A stretch of DNA of 64,000 nucleotides from Streptomyces olivochromogenes (GTDB taxonomy: Bacteria; Actinomycetota; Actinomycetes; Streptomycetales; Streptomycetaceae): positions 1 to 64,000 of the forward strand of contig NZ_JADDRL010000019.1 in NCBI RefSeq assembly GCF_021538895.1. The letters run 5' to 3'. Positions 17,920-26,436 of the stretch are shown here, one piece after another. The position numbers and the translations under genes were made by a program. The notes under the pieces were generated by a model. The model searched no databases and had not been told where the DNA came from. It worked only from the letters and a program-made list of their open reading frames with translations. Every line of letters begins with the position of its first letter. The first letter of the stretch is position 1.

Positions 17920-18507
17920 TCAGCTCCGCTCGTCCGGCGGCAGGCTGGGCACGTCGGCGCGGAAGAAGCTCACCAGCAGACCGTACGGCTGACCGTGCGC
18001 GGGGTCCGTCGGCTGCGGCTCGGCGGCCATCGCGCGCAGCCGGGCCTCCAGTGCGTGCGCCTCGGCGTCGGTGAGCCACAGGTGGCGCAGTGCGGCGTGG
18101 GAGGCCTGGCCGGGCCCGCTCGGCAGCATCTCGCCCAGCGCGGCGTTGATCAGGAACTCCGGGCCGACCACCGCGTCCTCGTGGAGCCGGAAGCTTTGGC
18201 TGACCAGCGCGAAGTACTGCTCGGTGCCGCCGCGCACCTGGCGGGTCTCGGCCAGCCGGACCAGGCCGGCCTCGCGCAGCACGCGCACGTGGTAGCCGAT
18301 GGTGCCCTTGCTCATCCCCAGCGCGTCGGAGAGTTGGCGCAGCGTCGCGGGGCGCTGGCGCAGCACGTTGACCATACGGTGACGCAGCGGATGGCCGAGG
18401 GCCTTGAACTGCTCGGGCGAGCGCAGCACAAGGTGGCCCTGCTCGTCGCGGGGTTCCTGGTCCTGGTCGGTGTCGCTGCCGCGTGCGGGTGGCTGTTCCT
18501 CTGCCAT
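17920..18507 (-). CDS. ArsR-type winged-helix regulator
   Basis: 195 residues from an ATG (a long open frame upstream is non-coding). The winged helix lies at about 30-105: FKALGHPLRHRMVNVL, then RQLSDALGMSKGTIGYHV. The C-terminal half is a helical domain of unknown role. It lacks the CxC metal site of metal-sensing ArsR proteins, so a metal ligand is not indicated. It faces the DUF2218-methyltransferase gene with about 120 bases between starts and probably controls it. Confidence 0.85.
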   Translation of the reverse strand: MAEEQPPARGSDTDQDQEPRDEQGHLVLRSPEQFKALGHPLRHRMVNVLRQRPATLRQLSDALGMSKGTIGYHVRVLREAGLVRLAETRQVRGGTEQYFALVSQSFRLHEDAVVGPEFLINAALGEMLPSGPGQASHAALRHLWLTDAEAHALEARLRAMAAEPQPTDPAHGQPYGLLVSFFRADVPSLPPDERS

Positions 18508-18627
18508 GGAGAGAAGTGTCCAGGAATCTAAACGCTTTTGACAACTCCGCCGTCCCGACCGCAGAATCCTCACGTCGAGAAAGTGGCGAAGATTTTCGCC
18601 GCTTACCCGGGAGACCCAAGGAGTCCC

Positions 18628-19575
18628 ATGCCCCTCGCCACTGCCCATGTCGTCACCGACCGCCCCGCCCGCTACCTCAAGCAGCTCGTCTCGCACATGG
18701 GCCACAAGGCCGGCACCACCCTCACCCCCGACGGCCGGGGCACGATCACGGTTGCCGCCGGAACCTGCAACCTCACGGCCTCTCCGGATCGCCTGGAACT
18801 GACGGCCACCGCGGTCGACGCCGAATCGCTGGCCCGCGTCGAGGACGTGATCACCCGTCACCTGGTGCGCTTCGCCACCCAGGAGGAACTCGTCGTCGAG
18901 TGGACCGCCCCGATCGACGGCGCCGAGCTGGAGCCTGTCGCCCCCGTCGTCGGCGACTACCTGCTCAGCCACCACACCCCGGCCGACGACATCCTCACGG
19001 AGCTGGCCGTCGCCACCCGCACGGCCACCGGCGAAGCCGCCCAGATGCAGGTGTCCGCCGACGAGGGCACGCTGCTCACCATGCTGACGCGGCTGACCGG
19101 CGCCCGCTTCGCGGTCGAGGTCGGCGTCTTCACCGGATTCTCGACCCTCTGCATCGCCCGTGGCCTGGCCGACGACGGCCGGCTGCTCGCCTGCGACATC
19201 AGCGAGGAGTGGGCCGCGATCGGCCGACCCTACTGGGAGCGTGCGGGCGTGGCCGACCGCATCGACCTGCGCATAGCCCCCGCACTGGAGACACTGCGCG
19301 CGCTCGACACCGAACCGGTCATCGACATCGCGTTCATCGACGCCGACAAGGTCAACTACCCCGCGTACTACGAGGAGATCGTGGCCCGGTTGCGCCCCGG
19401 TGGGCTGGTGGTGCTGGACAACGTCTTCCTCGGCGGCCGCGTTTTCGACCCCGCGTACCAGGAGGAGCGCTACCTGGCCATGCGGCGTCTGAACGACCTG
19501 ATCACCGCCGACGAACGGGTGGACTCGGTGATGCTGCCGGTGCGCGACGGGGTGACCATCGCCCGGCGCCGCTGA
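18628..19575 (+). CDS. DUF2218 / O-methyltransferase fusion protein
   Basis: 315 residues from an ATG with AAGGAG. Residues 1-95 form a DUF2218-like domain (ATAHVVTDRPARYLKQL, then FATQEELVVEW). Residues from about 110 to 315 form a class I SAM-dependent O-methyltransferase of the caffeoyl-CoA type: EVGVFTGFSTLCIARGL near 170, FIDADKVNYPAYYEE near 235, and LDNVFLGGRV near 262. It likely methylates a catechol-like or phenolic hydroxyl using a divalent metal. DUF2218 is usually a stand-alone small protein, so the fusion is unusual. ArsR-type regulator divergent. Confidence 0.87.
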   Translation: MPLATAHVVTDRPARYLKQLVSHMGHKAGTTLTPDGRGTITVAAGTCNLTASPDRLELTATAVDAESLARVEDVITRHLVRFATQEELVVEWTAPIDGAELEPVAPVVGDYLLSHHTPADDILTELAVATRTATGEAAQMQVSADEGTLLTMLTRLTGARFAVEVGVFTGFSTLCIARGLADDGRLLACDISEEWAAIGRPYWERAGVADRIDLRIAPALETLRALDTEPVIDIAFIDADKVNYPAYYEEIVARLRPGGLVVLDNVFLGGRVFDPAYQEERYLAMRRLNDLITADERVDSVMLPVRDGVTIARRR

Positions 19576-19815
19576 CACTCCGCCCGCAGGCGACCAGCCG
19601 GATCCCACACAGCCAACTCGTCGGCGGCCTGCCCCGGCAGCACGCCAGGCCCTGCCTCTCCGAGAGGCAGCGGCACGGCCTGGCCACACGCCGCGAGCTC
19701 CGGCAGGAGCGGCTCGATGCGTATGCGGCGACTCGACGTGTATGCGGACTGCGCCGGTGCCCTCGTCGACCGCCGGCGAGCGTCTCCGACCCGCTCGGCA
19801 CGTGGGCCGAGACGC

Positions 19816-20082
19816 TCAGTACGGCCGCCGAATGTTGTGCTCGTCCAACACGGTTGCGTACCGCACCAGGAGCATATCCAGGCTCGCGAGGACAGAGCCG
19901 GCGAACTCTCGGGCCTCGTCCAGGTCACCTCGTTCGCAGGCGTCCAGCACGTCGGCCACGTCGCCGCGAAGGATGTGCAGGGAGTCCCCCTGCAGCAGAA
20001 CCCCGGGGAACCGTCGGCCGGGCAGCCGAACCACCGCGTCGTTGCCACCGTCAGTGAACAGTTCGGCTTCTATGCGCTCCAT
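19816..20082 (-). CDS. Small conserved actinobacterial protein (DUF6959-like)
   Basis: 88 residues from an internal ATG; an earlier TTG at 20118 abuts GGAG with no spacing and is less likely. It reads ERIEAELFTDGGNDAVVR, then LPGRRFPGVLLQGDSLHIL, with an acidic helical C-terminus. The RRFPGVLLQGDSL core is what I recall of a Streptomyces family annotated DUF6959; no function is known. It is soluble. It lies ahead of nothing obvious and after the convergent methyltransferase. About 240 bases between them show no gene. Confidence 0.65.
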   Translation of the reverse strand: MERIEAELFTDGGNDAVVRLPGRRFPGVLLQGDSLHILRGDVADVLDACERGDLDEAREFAGSVLASLDMLLVRYATVLDEHNIRRPY

Positions 20083-20157
20083 CGGGCCATCCAACGCGAT
20101 CTCACCACCTGACCTCAACTCCGGTGGACGCAGGCGCTCTTGCCGTAACCCTCCCCT

Positions 20158-20829
20158 TCAGGCAACGACACGGGCAGCCGACAGGAGGCGGGCGCAGCGT
20201 GCGCTCATGTCCTGGGCCGAGAGCTCGGGATGGGAGATCCACCAGCCGACCAGTGAGCTGACCGTGCCCGTCCACAGGTGCTTGAGCGCGTCCGCGTCCA
20301 GGTCATCGTCGTTGCCCTGGACGCGCAGCAGGGCGGCGGTGCCGGTGGCGGCCAGTTCGTCGATCGCCTCGCGATGGCGCTTGGCCGTGTGCCAGGGCTC
20401 GGAATCAGGTGGCAGGGTGCGGTCGTACAGCACGAACCAAGCGTGCCGTCGGCCTTCCAGCGCCTGGAAGAGGGCGGTGAGCACGGCGAGGGGCAGCCCG
20501 CCCTCCGGTGAGTCCTTCGCCATGGCCTGCTCGATCGCCTCGAGCAGGTGCGGGCCGATGTGGTCGACGCACGCCGCGTAGAGGCCGTCCTTGGAACCGA
20601 AGTACGTGTAGAGCAGCGGCTTCGTCACGCCCACGCGCCGGGCTATCTCGGCCATGGACGCCTTGGCGTGGCCGTGCCTGCCGAACTCCTCCAGGGCGGC
20701 GGCGAGGATCTGCTGTTCCCGGTGGGCCCGCGGAACGCCCTTGGTGCCCGCGGTGCGGGTCCGGGGCTGGTTGCGTTCCCGTTCGCCGCCCGCCGGATCC
20801 GGCGTGGTCGAGGCTCTTGCGGTCGTCAT
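20158..20829 (-). CDS. TetR-family repressor with triple operator
   Basis: 223 residues. After a 30-residue basic tail, the helix-turn-helix is at about 38-85 (QQILAAALEEFGRHG, then TKPLLYTYFGSKDGLY). The C-terminal domain is of the TetR_C type with WFVLYDRTLPP. On its strand TATAGT lies six bases before the ATG, so a leaderless transcript is plausible. It faces a flavoenzyme gene across three GGTAAATTACC-type repeats. The ligand is probably a lipid-like substrate or product of that enzyme (inference). Confidence 0.92.
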   Translation of the reverse strand: MTTARASTTPDPAGGERERNQPRTRTAGTKGVPRAHREQQILAAALEEFGRHGHAKASMAEIARRVGVTKPLLYTYFGSKDGLYAACVDHIGPHLLEAIEQAMAKDSPEGGLPLAVLTALFQALEGRRHAWFVLYDRTLPPDSEPWHTAKRHREAIDELAATGTAALLRVQGNDDDLDADALKHLWTGTVSSLVGWWISHPELSAQDMSARCARLLSAARVVA

Positions 20830-20847
20830 GGCGAAACTATACGTTGC

Positions 20848-20888
20848 GGTAAATTACCAAGGGGTAAATTACTGGAGGGTCAATTACC
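20848..20888. promoter_or_regulatory. Three tandem palindromic operators, 15-bp period
   Basis: GGTAAATTACC (20848-20858), GGTAAATTACT (20863-20873) and GGTCAATTACC (20878-20888) start exactly 15 bases apart. The first is a perfect palindrome, the others near-perfect. They fill the gap between the divergent TetR and flavoenzyme genes, and the last touches the GTG start. This is a strong candidate for cooperative TetR binding. Confidence 0.85.
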
Positions 20889-22511
20889 GTGGCAGACAGC
20901 AGCACGGCCAAGGCGTCATCGACCGATACCGCCCCGCGCCGCTCCTGGTGGGGCTGGGGCGCCGAGGACAAGGCACTGTCCGACGCCGAATGCACCGCGC
21001 TCGGGCAGCTGCTGCCCGGGGCGGCGGACACCCCCCTGCCTGTACCTGACGTGTCCGCGCTCGCCCTGCCGAAGGTCCGCGTGGAACCGCCCCCGGCACT
21101 CGCGCCTCTGATGTCGGCCGCACCCAGGGACCGCGCCTCACACACCTACGGCAAGGCCTACCGCGACGTGATGCGCTCCCTCGCCGGAGACCTCGCGGCG
21201 GCACCCGACCAGGTCGCCCGCCCCCGCACCGAGCAGGACGTCACGGACCTCCTCGACTGGGCGGCGAGCGCCGAGGTGGCCGTCGTACCGTACGGCGCGG
21301 GCAGTTCGGTCGTCGGTGGCGTCGAGTGCCGGGCCGACCAGCACCGCGGTGCCGTGTCTCTGGACCTGTCGGCGATGGACCAGGTGCTGGAGATCGACAG
21401 GGTCAGCCGGGCCGCGCGGATCCAGGCCGGAGTCCTCGGCCCCGCTCTGGAGGACCAGCTGCGGCACCACGGACTCACCCTGCGCCACTTCCCGCAGAGC
21501 TTCGAGTTCTCGACGCTGGGCGGGTGGCTCGCCACGCGGGCGGGAGGCCACTACGCCACGCTGTACACCCACATCGACGACCTCGTGGAATCGCTGCGTG
21601 TGGTGACACCGGCCGGCGTCAGCCAGTCGTTGCGGGTGCCGGGTTCCGGTGCGGGCCCCTCCCCCGACCGGTTGTTCCTGGGCTCCGAGGGCACGCTCGG
21701 CGTGATCACCGAGGCTTGGATGCGGCTCCAGGAGCGCCCGCGCCACAAGGCGTCGGCGACGGTGCTGTTCGATGACGTCCACGCCGCCATGGACGCGGTG
21801 CGCGCCGTCGCACAGTCGGGCCTGCACCCGGCGAACTGCCGGCTCCTCGACCCCGGGGAGGCCGGCCTGGCCGGCATCACACAGAACGGCGAAAGCGTCC
21901 TCGTCCTGGGCATGGAATCGGCGCACTCCCCCGTCGAGGAACGCCTGGCCGAACTCGTCACGCTCGCCCGCGATCATGGCGGCACACCCGCGGTCAGCGA
22001 ATCCGCCGGCCCGGACACCGCCGCGGACACCTGGCGCTCGGCGTTCCTGCGCATGCCCTACCTGCGTGACGCGCTCGCCCGTATGAGCGTGATCAGTGAG
22101 ACCTTCGAAACGGCCTGCACCTGGGACCGCGCACCGGCGGTCTACGAGTCGGTACGGAGTCGGCTGGCCGACGTGGTGAAAGAGGTGACGGGCACGACCG
22201 GCACCATCAACTGCCGCTTCACCCACGTCTATCCCGACGGCCCCGCGCCGTACTTCACCGTGATCACACCGGGCAGGCGCGGCTCCGAAGTGGCGATGTG
22301 GGACGAGATCAAGGCCGGGGCCATGGACATCCTCCACGATCACGGCGCGACCGTCACCCATCATCACGCCGTCGGCCGGGACCACCGGCCCGGCTACGAC
22401 CGCCAGCGTCCGGAACCCTTCGCCCTCGCGCTGCGCGCCTCGAAACAGGCGCTCGACCCGGCCGGGATCCTCAACCCGGGCGTACTCCTGGACCCCGCCC
22501 CGGCGCGCTGA
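20889..22511 (+). CDS. FAD-dependent oxidase, alkyl-DHAP synthase-like
   Basis: 540 residues, FAD_binding_4 plus C-terminal FAD-oxidase domain. The FAD domain reads VPYGAGSSVVGG near 140, FEFSTLGGWLATRAGG near 203-218 and GSEGTLGVITEAWM. The C-terminus has HHHAVGRDHRPGYDRQR and ASKQALDPAGILNPG. These match alkyldihydroxyacetonephosphate synthases (ether-lipid enzymes) more than glycolate or D-lactate oxidases. The bacterial role is unclear. The GTG has GGAGGG nine bases upstream, overlapping the third operator. Likely repressed by the divergent TetR. Confidence 0.88.
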   Translation: MADSSTAKASSTDTAPRRSWWGWGAEDKALSDAECTALGQLLPGAADTPLPVPDVSALALPKVRVEPPPALAPLMSAAPRDRASHTYGKAYRDVMRSLAGDLAAAPDQVARPRTEQDVTDLLDWAASAEVAVVPYGAGSSVVGGVECRADQHRGAVSLDLSAMDQVLEIDRVSRAARIQAGVLGPALEDQLRHHGLTLRHFPQSFEFSTLGGWLATRAGGHYATLYTHIDDLVESLRVVTPAGVSQSLRVPGSGAGPSPDRLFLGSEGTLGVITEAWMRLQERPRHKASATVLFDDVHAAMDAVRAVAQSGLHPANCRLLDPGEAGLAGITQNGESVLVLGMESAHSPVEERLAELVTLARDHGGTPAVSESAGPDTAADTWRSAFLRMPYLRDALARMSVISETFETACTWDRAPAVYESVRSRLADVVKEVTGTTGTINCRFTHVYPDGPAPYFTVITPGRRGSEVAMWDEIKAGAMDILHDHGATVTHHHAVGRDHRPGYDRQRPEPFALALRASKQALDPAGILNPGVLLDPAPAR

Positions 22512-22629
22512 CACCGCGCTCACGGGCGTAGGTGCGCTGACGGAGCGTAGCGAGCGGTATCTCCACTCCTTGTGGGGACAAAAGGCCCTTGAGTGGAAGA
22601 CCGGACTTCAAGTGAGTCAGGCTGTAGCC

Positions 22630-23808
22630 ATGGGGTCGCTCTACCGTTCGTCCGGCGCGTCAGGAGCAGGCGGTCATGGCCGGGTCCTCTTCAGGCTCGG
22701 GCAGTGCGTGCCGTTCATGATCGTGCTGTTCGCGCTGCTGATCGAGCTCTCGCCCGCGCATGATGTGGTGACCGGCCCCATCCTCGCCGCGACACCGGCT
22801 CTGGCTTCGCTGACCTGGGGCCCGAAAGGCATTGTCTCGGCGGCGGTCGGGGCCGGTGCTGTCACCGTGACGACGGCCACCCTCCACCACAGCTGGGGTG
22901 GCCAGGTCTACAGCAACCTTCTGTCCCTCCTGATGGTGTCGGTGGCCAGCGTCGCCGTGAGTAATGCCATGCGTACGCGCAGACGCATCCAGCTCGACCA
23001 GGTTCGCCGGGTCGCCGAGGCGGCTCAACAAGTCGTCCTGCGCGAAGTGCCGGACCGGCTGGGGCCGGTGCAGATGGCCGGCATGTATCTGGCGGCGGAG
23101 GCGGGGGCGCAGATCGGCGGCGATCTGTACGAGGCGACGCAGACCCGGTACGGGGTCCGGATGATCGTGGGCGATGTCCGCGGGAAGGGGCTGCCCGCCG
23201 TGCGCCTGGCCGCGGCCGTGCTGGGCGCGTTCCGGGAGGCAGCGCACTACGAGGATGATCTGGCGGAAGTGATGAACCGCTGCGCGGCCGCACTGCGCCG
23301 GGAGCGCGCCGTGCCGCATGCGGCCCATCGGGGCCCCGGGGAAGATCTCGCCGAGGATTTCGTCACGGCGCTCGTCGTCGAGGTCTCCGACGACTTCGTG
23401 GTCCGGGTCGTCAATCGCGGCCATCCACCCCCGCTGCTACTGCGCGAGGGCAAGGTGGAGGCCCTGATGCCCTCCTCCCCACTACCGCCTCTCGGCCTCG
23501 AAGACTTCGTCCCCGCTCTTTCCAGCGAGCCGGAGAGCTATCCGTTCACACCCGGTGACCGTCTGCTGTTGCACACCGACGGGGTGATCGAAGCCCGCAG
23601 CCCCGACAACGAATTCTTCGCCCTGGCCGACGCCATGGAGGCGGTGTACCCGTGCACTCCGCCGCAGTTCCTGTCGCGTCTGCATCAGGGCTTGGTCCGT
23701 CACACCGGGGGCCGTCTGGCGGACGATGCGGCGATGCTCATCGTCGAGCGGCTCGAAGACGAAGAGAGTCTGGTGGGCGAGGCGGCCGACTCCCCGGGGG
23801 CCGTCTGA
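22630..23808 (+). CDS. Membrane SpoIIE-type PP2C phosphatase
   Basis: 392 residues. The N-terminal 100 residues hold about four membrane helices (VPFMIVLFALLIEL, then GPILAATPALASLTWG). The catalytic PP2C/SpoIIE domain spans about 130-380: GGDLYEATQTRYGVRM, VGDVRGKGLPAV, NRGHPPPLLL, LLLHTDGVIEAR and DDAAMLIVERL supply the acidic metal ligands. It dephosphorylates a serine, probably on an anti-sigma-factor antagonist. No partner gene is adjacent. This common Streptomyces type lacks PAS/GAF sensors here. The start is uncertain; no strong ribosome site precedes it. Confidence 0.9.
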   Translation: MGSLYRSSGASGAGGHGRVLFRLGQCVPFMIVLFALLIELSPAHDVVTGPILAATPALASLTWGPKGIVSAAVGAGAVTVTTATLHHSWGGQVYSNLLSLLMVSVASVAVSNAMRTRRRIQLDQVRRVAEAAQQVVLREVPDRLGPVQMAGMYLAAEAGAQIGGDLYEATQTRYGVRMIVGDVRGKGLPAVRLAAAVLGAFREAAHYEDDLAEVMNRCAAALRRERAVPHAAHRGPGEDLAEDFVTALVVEVSDDFVVRVVNRGHPPPLLLREGKVEALMPSSPLPPLGLEDFVPALSSEPESYPFTPGDRLLLHTDGVIEARSPDNEFFALADAMEAVYPCTPPQFLSRLHQGLVRHTGGRLADDAAMLIVERLEDEESLVGEAADSPGAV

Positions 23809-23945
23809 TCCGTCGGCCCTGACCGCCCTCGGCCGGCTACAGCCGCCTGCGACGCGGCATTCGGTAGGGTCGGCAGGCGGGCGGAACGCGACTCCCTGCT
23901 CTGCCGACGCAGCCGCCTCATCCCACACGACAGAGGAGCCCGTTC

Positions 23946-24260
23946 ATGACTCCCGATGAAGTCTTCGACGACATCGCGGCCGACCTCGCCCACCAGGGCG
24001 CGACCGCCGGTGCGATGTTCGGCAAGCGCGCCCTCAAGGCCCACGGCAAGGCCTTCGCCTGCCTCAAGGACGACTACCTCGCGTTCAAACTCGGGGACGG
24101 AACCCCCACTCACACCGCGGCCCTCGCCCTCTCCGATGCCGAACTCTTCGACCCTTCCGGCAAGCACCGTCCCTTCAAGGACTGGGTCGCCGTTCCCCAC
24201 ACCCACGCGGCGAAGTGGCCTGAACTGGCCGAAGCCGCGCTGAACAGCCTCGCCTCATGA
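23946..24260 (+). CDS. TfoX/Sxy N-terminal-domain protein
   Basis: 104 residues from an ATG with GAGGAG nine bases upstream. The text AGAMFGKRALKAHGKAFACL, followed by LKDDYLAFKLGDG, is the TfoX N-terminal fold. In Gammaproteobacteria TfoX/Sxy controls competence, but short actinobacterial homologues have no known role. Single-domain and soluble. Convergent with the PucR-type regulator gene. Confidence 0.8.
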   Translation: MTPDEVFDDIAADLAHQGATAGAMFGKRALKAHGKAFACLKDDYLAFKLGDGTPTHTAALALSDAELFDPSGKHRPFKDWVAVPHTHAAKWPELAEAALNSLAS

Positions 24261-24293
24261 CCCCTTGCCATCATGGGGGAAGCCGGATCGTAC

Positions 24294-25328
24294 TCACTCG
24301 TCGAGCAGCCGCCATGCGGTGAGGGCGAGCCTGGCCCGGGTCAGTCCGGTGGGTTCGGTGAGTTCGAAGTCCAGGGTCCTCGCGATCTGTTCGAGACGGC
24401 GGGCGACGCTGCTGTGGTGCAGGTGGAGCAGGTCGGCGGCCCGGCGCAGGGAGCCGGTGGCGCAGTAGGTGTCCAGCGTCTCCATGTCCTCGGGGCTGTC
24501 GGCGATTCGGGCGATCGCGATCACGTCGGCGTTGTCGCGTGAGATGTCCCGCGGAACCTCGGCCAGGAGAGCCAGCGCGCCCAAGTCCCCGTAGCGGACG
24601 ACGGGTTCGCGCGGGGTCGTGAAGCGGAGCGCGGTGCGGGCCTGCGGCCAGGATCGGTCGGGGCTGCCGGCGGCACCGATGCCCGCGCGTAGGTCCGCCG
24701 GGAACCGGGTCGGATCGATGGTGGTGGCCAGGATGACGCCCACGCCGGCGAGCGGTGCCGCCTTCACCGGGCGGGCCGGGCAGACCAGGCCGCCGATCCG
24801 GTCCAGCGGGAGCCGCGAGCGTACGGCGACGACGTGGACCGGCAGTTCGGCGGCGAAGCCCAGGAGTCGCAACGCCCTTGCTCTGGCCGCCTCGTCGCTG
24901 TCGGCGCTGATCGCCAGTTCGACGAGGGCGGGGTCGGCCATGGTGGTGCGGGCCGGGCCGTACCGCTCGACGGCCGCCGCCGCGGCGATGGCGAGCCGGT
25001 CGAGAAGGACTTCGTCGAGCGGGTTGGGCGGTCCGGGGCGTTCGAGCCAGACCGTGCCGATCTCCTCGTCGTCCAGAGTGATCGGCGCCGTGGTGGACGC
25101 GGGTGCCTGCGGGGCGGAGGCTTCGGTGCCCTGGGGTGTGGCCCGGGTCGTCCGCCCCGTGCCGTGGAGTCGTATCCCGGCGATGCATTCGGCCAGGCCC
25201 GCCGAGGCGCGGGCGAGCGCGGGGAGGTCCACGCGTCGGCGCATCAGAGTGTCGTAGAACGCGACGATCCGGATCGCACCGTCGACGTATGGATCGAGTC
25301 CCGACAGCCGTACGGCCAGTGCCTCCAT
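24294..25328 (-). CDS. PucR/CdaR-type regulator
   Basis: 344 residues. The C-terminal 60 residues form a PucR/CdaR-type helix-turn-helix (LDTYCATGSLRRAADLLHL, then HHSSVARRLEQIA). The middle holds a GGDEF-like/GAF-like fold of the CdaR type, and the N-terminus is a short sensor with no recognisable pocket. Such proteins usually activate catabolic genes on binding a small molecule. It faces the HSL-type hydrolase across about 115 bases, which is its likely target. The start has only a weak ribosome site. Confidence 0.82.
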   Translation of the reverse strand: MEALAVRLSGLDPYVDGAIRIVAFYDTLMRRRVDLPALARASAGLAECIAGIRLHGTGRTTRATPQGTEASAPQAPASTTAPITLDDEEIGTVWLERPGPPNPLDEVLLDRLAIAAAAAVERYGPARTTMADPALVELAISADSDEAARARALRLLGFAAELPVHVVAVRSRLPLDRIGGLVCPARPVKAAPLAGVGVILATTIDPTRFPADLRAGIGAAGSPDRSWPQARTALRFTTPREPVVRYGDLGALALLAEVPRDISRDNADVIAIARIADSPEDMETLDTYCATGSLRRAADLLHLHHSSVARRLEQIARTLDFELTEPTGLTRARLALTAWRLLDE

Positions 25329-25445
25329 GGCAGAAGGATAAGAGGGGAGGCCGCGGGGCAGGGGCGCCGATCGGCGCGCGATCGGGGCGCGATGCGCGAC
25401 GGTTGGCGGGTGATCCCTTGGGAGCCGGCCGTGAGGATGGTCGTC

Positions 25446-26342
25446 ATGGATCCCGAACTCGAAGCATTCATACCGTTGTTCCCGCGCACCGATCTGACCG
25501 ATCCGTTCCTCGCCCGCAAGAAGTTCGCCGAGTTGGCCGCGGCCGTGCCGGCACCGGACATCGCGGAGATGGAGGTCGAGGACCGCACGGTGTCCGCCGA
25601 CCCGGACGTGCCGGTGCGGATCTATCGGCCGTACCAGGCGCAGGGGGCCATCGTCTGGCTGCACGGCGGCGGATTCGTCATGGGGGACGTGGACACCGAG
25701 CACCCGTGGGCCGCTCGGATCGCCGAGGCCTCCGGCGCGGTGGTGATCTCGGTGGGCTACCGCCTGGCCCCCGAGCATCGATTCCCGGCCGCCCTGGACG
25801 ACGCCTACGCCGTACTGAACTGGACCGCCGAGCATGCGGCCGAACTCGGTGTCGATCCGGCCCGGATCGCGGTCGGGGGTCACAGTGCCGGCGGTGGGAT
25901 CGCGGCCGCGGTGGCGTTGCGGTCACGTGACGAGCAGGGCCCAGCGATCCGCTTCCAACTGCTCAATCAGCCAGGGCTCGACGACCGACAGGAGACGTGG
26001 TCGGCGCGGAACTTCACCGACACGCCCTGGTTCACCCGCGACAAGGCCACCAGAGCGTGGCGGCACTACCTGGGCTCCCGGCCCGCCACACCGTACGCCG
26101 CCCCCGCGCGGGCCGACGATCTGTCCGGCCTGCCACCCGCCTACATCGCCACCGCGGAGTTCTGTCCGAACCGCGACGAGGACATCGCCTACGCCCTGCG
26201 CCTGCTCCAGGCGGGCGTGTCGGTCGAACTGCACCAGTGGCCCGGCACCTTCCACGGATCGCAGGCCATCCTCTCCGCCGAGGTCTCCCAGCGGCAGAAC
26301 GCCGAACTCGGCGCAGTTCTGCGTCGCGCACTCGCGAAGTGA
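25446..26342 (+). CDS. HSL-family alpha/beta hydrolase (esterase)
   Basis: 298 residues (ATG chosen; in-frame GTG 25431 and ATG 25437 are possible). The hormone-sensitive-lipase oxyanion motif HGGGF lies near 72 and GHSAGG near 145 with the Ser nucleophile. Asp comes from NRDEDIAYAL near 245 and His from GTFHGSQA near 272. It hydrolyses short acyl esters in the cytoplasm. The PucR-type regulator next to it is divergent. Confidence 0.92.
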   Translation: MDPELEAFIPLFPRTDLTDPFLARKKFAELAAAVPAPDIAEMEVEDRTVSADPDVPVRIYRPYQAQGAIVWLHGGGFVMGDVDTEHPWAARIAEASGAVVISVGYRLAPEHRFPAALDDAYAVLNWTAEHAAELGVDPARIAVGGHSAGGGIAAAVALRSRDEQGPAIRFQLLNQPGLDDRQETWSARNFTDTPWFTRDKATRAWRHYLGSRPATPYAAPARADDLSGLPPAYIATAEFCPNRDEDIAYALRLLQAGVSVELHQWPGTFHGSQAILSAEVSQRQNAELGAVLRRALAK

Positions 26343-26436
26343 GCAGCCGCGCTGTCGCCAACTGAGCGACGGAAGTGGACAAGCACGGGGGGAGCCCCCG
26401 TCGCACTCACTCATTGATCACGAAGGGACGGACGTC

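Noticed and set aside
17920..19689. 589-residue minus-strand open frame as one protein
   Set aside because: Only the C-terminal 195 residues form the ArsR-type regulator; the rest is antisense to the DUF2218-methyltransferase gene.
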